Source: Fodinicurvata fenggangensis DSM 21160
Lineage (GTDB): Bacteria; Pseudomonadota; Alphaproteobacteria; Kiloniellales; DSM-21159
Length of the DNA: 64,000 bases
Assembly (NCBI RefSeq): GCF_000686045.1
Contig: NZ_JMLV01000003.1
Span: forward strand, 1-64,000
Direction of reading: 5' to 3'
Below the pieces are notes generated by a model. That model made no database searches and was not told the origin of the DNA. It saw nothing but the letters and a program-made list of their open reading frames with translations. A program made the translations under genes and the position numbers. Positions 60,365 to 64,000 of this stretch are shown here, in pieces (position 1 is the stretch's first letter; every line of letters begins with the position of its first letter).

Positions 60365-63215
60365 AGAGACGTTCTCCTTCCGGATCGAAGGCACAGGGGG
60401 ATGTCACCTTGGCACGCTGGCGCGTGCCCAGGTGATAGATCTCGATCGTTTCGCCGATACGCTGACGGCCGGAGTCCACTAGCGCCAGGGCAATGGGGCG
60501 TTCCAGCGTCGGGCTCCAGTAGCTGGATGTCACGAAGCCCAGGGAACGCAGCCCCTTCGGTCCGTCCTCCACGGCGTGCGCACCTGTCGCCAGCGGGGTA
60601 TCGTCATCGACAGTGAGTCCGACAAGGGCGGGACGGTCGCTCCGTTCAGCCTCTTCAGTGAAAAGCGAGCGCTTGCCAACATATTCGCCAGTTCGCTTCT
60701 TCCTGGGGCCGCTCATGCCCAAGTCCATCGGCAGGGTGTAACCGTCCGTATCCTTGCCGGCGACGATAAAGCCCTTTTCGGCACGCAGGATCATCAGGCC
60801 CTCGGTGCCAAGAAGCGTGGCCTCCAGCTTGTCCCCTTCCTTGCGCATGTGGGCCCAGAGCTCCTTTGCGCGCGACGCCGGGATGGAGATTTCGTAGGAA
60901 CGGTCTCCGGTAAAGCTGACCCGCGCAACACGTATGGGGGTTCCCTGGTATCTCGCATTGGCGAAGGACATGTGGGGCCGGGCCTCGTCCGAGAGGTCCA
61001 GGTCAAGCCCCAGTGCCGCAATCAGGTCCCGGGCCCGCGGTCCGGTGGTGGTCAAGGTGGCCCATTGAGGCGTGGAGTTGTGGATGACAACACGCGCCGG
61101 ATCGAAGCGGTCCTGGCGCCATTCCTCCAGCCGCATGACGACACCAGGGACGTGCCCCGAGGAGCAGGATACGATGAAGTGGTCCTCGGCCAAGCGCAGC
61201 ACCACCCCGTCGTCATAAACCACGCCATCCTCGTTCAGCATGAAGCCGTATCGTACGCGACCGGGCTTCAGGGTGGACAGCGTATTGTAGGAGTTGAAGT
61301 CCATCAGGGCCGCGGCATCGGGACCCATGACCTCCACCTTGCCAAGCGGAGAGCCATCGAACAGCCCCACAGTCTGTCGGGCCTGGCGGGCTTCGCGCTG
61401 GATTTCGTCTTCCGGTTTGCCCTTGCCGTAGAATGCCGGTCGAAGCCAGGGACCGTATTCCCGGAAGGCGGCATCGGCAGCCCTGTGTTCGTTTTCCAGG
61501 ACCAGGCGCCGCATGGGAGAGAAGAGTTCACCGCGCCTGCGGCCGGCGATAACGGGCAGGGGAACCGGTACATAGGGTGGACGATAGGTCGTGGTCCCCA
61601 CTTCGGGAATCGTCCGGCCCGATATGGCTGCCATGGCAGCCAGCCCGTTCATGTTCGAGGTCTTGCCCTGGTCGGTGGCCATGCCGAGCGTCGTGTAGCG
61701 TTTCAGATGCTCGACCGAGCGATAGTTCTCGCGGGCTGCCAGGGCCACGTCCTTGACAGTCACATCGTTCTGGAAATCGATCCATTGGCGGCCCTGGGCC
61801 TTGGGATTCGGCCAGGCAGGCTGAATGCCATAGGAAGAAAGGCATTCGCTCGCCTGTGGCGCGTTCCCTTTTGTCGAACCGACTGCGTGGCCCTGTTCAA
61901 GCACGCTGGCCAGATCGAAAGCCCCGTTCGCCGCGCCGGTGACGCTGGTGCCGGCCACCGGTTCGTCAGGTACGAAGGCCAGGATATCCTCACGGTAGTG
62001 CAGGCGCCCCTTGGCCTGGCAGTGAAGGTGAACGCTTGGTGTGAAACCGCCGGCTACCAACAGGCAGTCGGCTTCGTGACGTTGGCCATTCAGAAGGACG
62101 CCCTCGACGCTTGCCTTGCCCTCCACAGCCTGAACGGAAGTTTCCATGCGAACTTCGACGTTATCGGGCAGTGCTGCCTGTGCTTCCGGCCTCAGGTCGG
62201 CCAGGACCACCTCCGCGCCAGCTTCCGCGAGCGCGGAGGCAACGGGATAGGCGGTGTCGTTGTTCGTCGCGATCACGATCTTCTGTCCGACCAGGATGTC
62301 ATGACGCCTGAGATAGAGCAGAGCTGAATCCGCAGACATGACTCCGGGGCGGTCGTTGTTGTTGAAGACCAATGGGCGTTCGATTGCGCCGGTCGCGATG
62401 ACAATCTGCTGTGGCCGGACTCGCCAGAGCCTGTCGGGCTGTCCGCGGCGTCTTTCCCAAAGGCAGACCAGATTGTGATCATAGATGCCATAAGCAGTGG
62501 TGGAAGCAAGACGGGTTGCTCCGTGCCCATCGAGCAGCTCCAGGCTTTCCGATATCCACTGCCCGGCGGGTTGCCCTTCAATTACCCCGCCTCTGTGCAG
62601 CAGACTGCCGCCCGGTTGATCCTGTTCATCCGCCAGCAGGACATCACGTCCCTCCTGCGCGGCAGCGCGCGCGGCGGCAAGGCCCGCCGGCCCGGCTCCG
62701 ATAACGAGCAGGTCGCAGTGAGCCGAGCGTTGGGGGCAGTCGGCCTCCGGTTGTGTTGCGGGGTCCAGGTGTCCCAGGCCCGCCATGGCACGGATGCGCG
62801 GTTCGAAGAGGTGCCAGTCCGGCCAGAGAAAAGTCTTGTAGTAGAAACCGGCCGGCAGGAATTGCGAAAAGCGATCCAACAGCCCGTAGCGGTCCTTTTC
62901 GGCATCGGGCGAGGTGTTGACGGAACGCACTTCCATGCCGTCCTGCAAGGCGATCGCGGTGGCGCGGCTGTTCGGGGTCCGCTGGCCAGCGTAGGTTATA
63001 TCGACGATGGCATTGGGTTCCTCGGCGCCGGCGCCCCAGAGGCCACGGGGTCTGTGGTACTTGAAGCTGCGTCCCAGGATTCGGACACCATTGGCCAGCA
63101 GGGCAGAGGCCACCGTGTCACCGGCGCGGCCCTTGAGGGTCCGTCCGTCGAAGGTAAAGGAAAGAGACTCGGCTGAGGACTGTTCCGAGGTGCTGTCCAG
63201 GCGCCTGGCCGTCAT
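60357..63215 (-). CDS. soxA: Sarcosine oxidase alpha subunit
   Basis: This 952-residue subunit has three parts. An N-terminal ferredoxin-like domain (FTFDGRTLKGRAGDTVASAL, GRSFKYHRPRGLWG) is followed by a pyridine-nucleotide/FAD-type domain with CDLLVIGAGPAGLAAARAAA (near 168-187). The C-terminal GcvT-like tetrahydrofolate domain starts near residue 580 (SPMRRLVLENEHRAADAAF) and contains VGLFDGSPLGKVEVMGPDAA. It is the NAD+- and folate-binding part of heterotetrameric sarcosine oxidase, which demethylates sarcosine to glycine with formaldehyde or methylene-THF and H2O2. The start overlaps the soxD stop by four bases. Length is normal (about 950-1000). Confidence 0.95.
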   Translation of the reverse strand: MTARRLDSTSEQSSAESLSFTFDGRTLKGRAGDTVASALLANGVRILGRSFKYHRPRGLWGAGAEEPNAIVDITYAGQRTPNSRATAIALQDGMEVRSVNTSPDAEKDRYGLLDRFSQFLPAGFYYKTFLWPDWHLFEPRIRAMAGLGHLDPATQPEADCPQRSAHCDLLVIGAGPAGLAAARAAAQEGRDVLLADEQDQPGGSLLHRGGVIEGQPAGQWISESLELLDGHGATRLASTTAYGIYDHNLVCLWERRRGQPDRLWRVRPQQIVIATGAIERPLVFNNNDRPGVMSADSALLYLRRHDILVGQKIVIATNNDTAYPVASALAEAGAEVVLADLRPEAQAALPDNVEVRMETSVQAVEGKASVEGVLLNGQRHEADCLLVAGGFTPSVHLHCQAKGRLHYREDILAFVPDEPVAGTSVTGAANGAFDLASVLEQGHAVGSTKGNAPQASECLSSYGIQPAWPNPKAQGRQWIDFQNDVTVKDVALAARENYRSVEHLKRYTTLGMATDQGKTSNMNGLAAMAAISGRTIPEVGTTTYRPPYVPVPLPVIAGRRRGELFSPMRRLVLENEHRAADAAFREYGPWLRPAFYGKGKPEDEIQREARQARQTVGLFDGSPLGKVEVMGPDAAALMDFNSYNTLSTLKPGRVRYGFMLNEDGVVYDDGVVLRLAEDHFIVSCSSGHVPGVVMRLEEWRQDRFDPARVVIHNSTPQWATLTTTGPRARDLIAALGLDLDLSDEARPHMSFANARYQGTPIRVARVSFTGDRSYEISIPASRAKELWAHMRKEGDKLEATLLGTEGLMILRAEKGFIVAGKDTDGYTLPMDLGMSGPRKKRTGEYVGKRSLFTEEAERSDRPALVGLTVDDDTPLATGAHAVEDGPKGLRSLGFVTSSYWSPTLERPIALALVDSGRQRIGETIEIYHLGTRQRAKVTSPCAFDPEGERLYA

Positions 63216-63481
63216 GTCCGCTCCCCGTGGAAGGCTTCGGTCTTGAAGATCTCGTGTGTCACCGTATCGCGCTCCATGACGAAAAACTCGCCGCAGGTCA
63301 GGTGCACCCAGATTTCCCGGGCGCGTCCTTTCTCATTCTTCTCCATGTGCAGGTACTGGGCCCAGCGAACGGGGGATATGTTCTCCGCCGGTTCCGGACG
63401 CTCGTTGCCGGCCTCACCGCCGTAGAAGAATTCCGTTTCGTCGCGTGGCCCGCAGAAGGGGCAGGAAAAACGCTGCATCAT
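63212..63481 (-). CDS. soxD: Sarcosine oxidase delta subunit
   Basis: This 89-residue protein has the zinc-binding site of SoxD: MQRFSCPFCGPRDETEFFYG (C-x-x-C), then WVHLTCGEFFVMERDTVTHE with the His and third Cys. GGAGGC precedes a double ATG (63481/63478). It lies between soxB and soxA in the operon, with six bases to soxB. Confidence 0.94.
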   Translation of the reverse strand: MMQRFSCPFCGPRDETEFFYGGEAGNERPEPAENISPVRWAQYLHMEKNEKGRAREIWVHLTCGEFFVMERDTVTHEIFKTEAFHGERT

Positions 63482-63487
63482 TGCCTC

Positions 63488-64000
63488 CTAGTGCGCGATG
63501 GCGGCGCCGGCCGCCTCGTCGATCAGCCGCCCGCGCGCGAAGCGATCCAGGTCGAAGGGACGGCTGATTTCGTGGTGTTCCTCGTTGGCCATGAGGTGGG
63601 CCAGTAGCCAGCCGCCAGCCGGAATCGCCTTAAATCCGCCGGTTCCCCAGCCGCCGTTTATGTAAAGGCCGGGCAGGGGGGTGGGGCCGATCACCGGGGA
63701 GGAGTCCGGCACCACGTCCACGATACCGGCCCACTGCCGCAGAAGCTTTAGTTGGCCGAAGGCCGGGAACATCTCGAGCAGACCCGAAAGAATCTCCTCC
63801 TGAAGCGGCGGGTTGCCGCGCTGGCCATAGGACGGGATGCGGTCGAGACCGCCGCCAATCACCAGTTCGCCCTTGTCCGACTGGCTGAGGTAAGTGCCGG
63901 TGCCCATGTAGAGCAGCACCGTGTCGAGGCAGGGCTTGACCGGTTCGGTGACCATTGCCTGCAGGGCGAAGGAGCGGACAGGCAGTTCAAAGCCTGCCAT
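63488..64000 (-). CDS. soxB: Sarcosine oxidase beta subunit, C-terminal part (runs off the window)
   Basis: The last 170 residues of SoxB are present; the gene continues beyond base 64000. The methionine at the window edge is internal. QWAGIVDVVPDSSPVIGPTP and GLYINGGWGTGGFKAIPAGG are the SoxB C-terminal FAD-binding elements, and ENEEHH-like NEEHHEISRPFDLDRFARGR is the usual end. SoxB carries the site where sarcosine is oxidised, with a covalently bound FMN at the interface with SoxA. Confidence 0.95.
   Translation of the reverse strand: MAGFELPVRSFALQAMVTEPVKPCLDTVLLYMGTGTYLSQSDKGELVIGGGLDRIPSYGQRGNPPLQEEILSGLLEMFPAFGQLKLLRQWAGIVDVVPDSSPVIGPTPLPGLYINGGWGTGGFKAIPAGGWLLAHLMANEEHHEISRPFDLDRFARGRLIDEAAGAAIAH

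Overview
The window is about 64 kb of GC-rich chromosome. It looks like a heterotrophic, marine- or soil-type alphaproteobacterium, perhaps of the broad Rhodospirillales/Kiloniellales group. This placement is inferred from the ccoNOQP plus ccoS-type layout, the soxBDAG operon, the BKACE and XRE-cupin genes and the codon style; no rRNA or taxonomic marker is present. Apart from a transposase stub at the left edge and a less GC-rich patch just after the tRNA-Lys gene, it is densely coding with short intergenic gaps and many 4-base ATGA overlaps.

Layout. (1) 1-12120: an IS5-like transposase tail, a LysR regulator with a palindrome in front of it, and a plus-strand cluster. The cluster holds a polyamine-type ABC importer (two permeases, a Tat-exported binding protein, an ATPase), a class III aminotransferase, a beta-keto acid cleavage enzyme (BKACE), an acetylpolyamine amidohydrolase, a DadA-like FAD oxidoreductase, RidA, a shortened conserved small protein and a GST. 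A convergent acyl-CoA thioesterase closes it. Together they read as import and breakdown of an acylated polyamine-like or beta-amino compound through a beta-keto acid. (2) 12342-19392: an XRE-cupin regulator with a dimethylglycine/sarcosine dehydrogenase-like flavoprotein, a minus-strand set (extensin-like protein, ADP/ATP-carrier-like MFS protein, Tat-type aldo/keto reductase), a beta-carbonic anhydrase and tRNA-Lys(CTT). (3) 19393-32030, the accessory-looking part: a ribbon-helix-helix protein fused to an apparently dead MNT-type nucleotidyltransferase; an unrecognised protein divergent from a five-to-six-gene cluster (DegT aminotransferase, two sugar-porter MFS proteins, secreted serine hydrolase, small protein, GMC oxidoreductase); and a convergent LodA/LodB-type quinoprotein oxidase pair with a Tat signal.

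(4) 32243-40733: a group III truncated haemoglobin and a MOSC protein behind a perfect palindrome, then the cbb3 oxidase locus ccoNOQP, a small membrane protein, a DUF2189-like membrane protein, ccoI and ccoS. (5) 40749-54511: an IclR regulator followed by gamma-glutamyltransferase-like and adenosine-deaminase-like genes on the minus strand. On the plus strand, divergent from it, lie an M81 (MlrC-type) metallopeptidase, a dipeptide-type ABC importer, an M20 amidohydrolase and an amidase. This looks like one regulon for taking up and dismantling a peptide- or amide-like substrate. (6) 54625-59797: an orphan hybrid histidine kinase with about seven PAS domains and an old-yellow-enzyme homologue. 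(7) 59840-64000, minus strand: the heterotetrameric sarcosine oxidase operon soxB(partial)-soxD-soxA-soxG.

The overall theme is catabolism of nitrogenous small molecules (polyamines, methylated glycines, peptides/amides) with aerobic and microaerobic respiration. The strongest candidates for undescribed biology are the 19.5-28.9 kb cluster, the RHH-pseudo-nucleotidyltransferase fusion, and the BKACE/acetylpolyamine-amidohydrolase pathway. No CRISPR array, rRNA, phage structural gene or recognisable antiphage system was seen.
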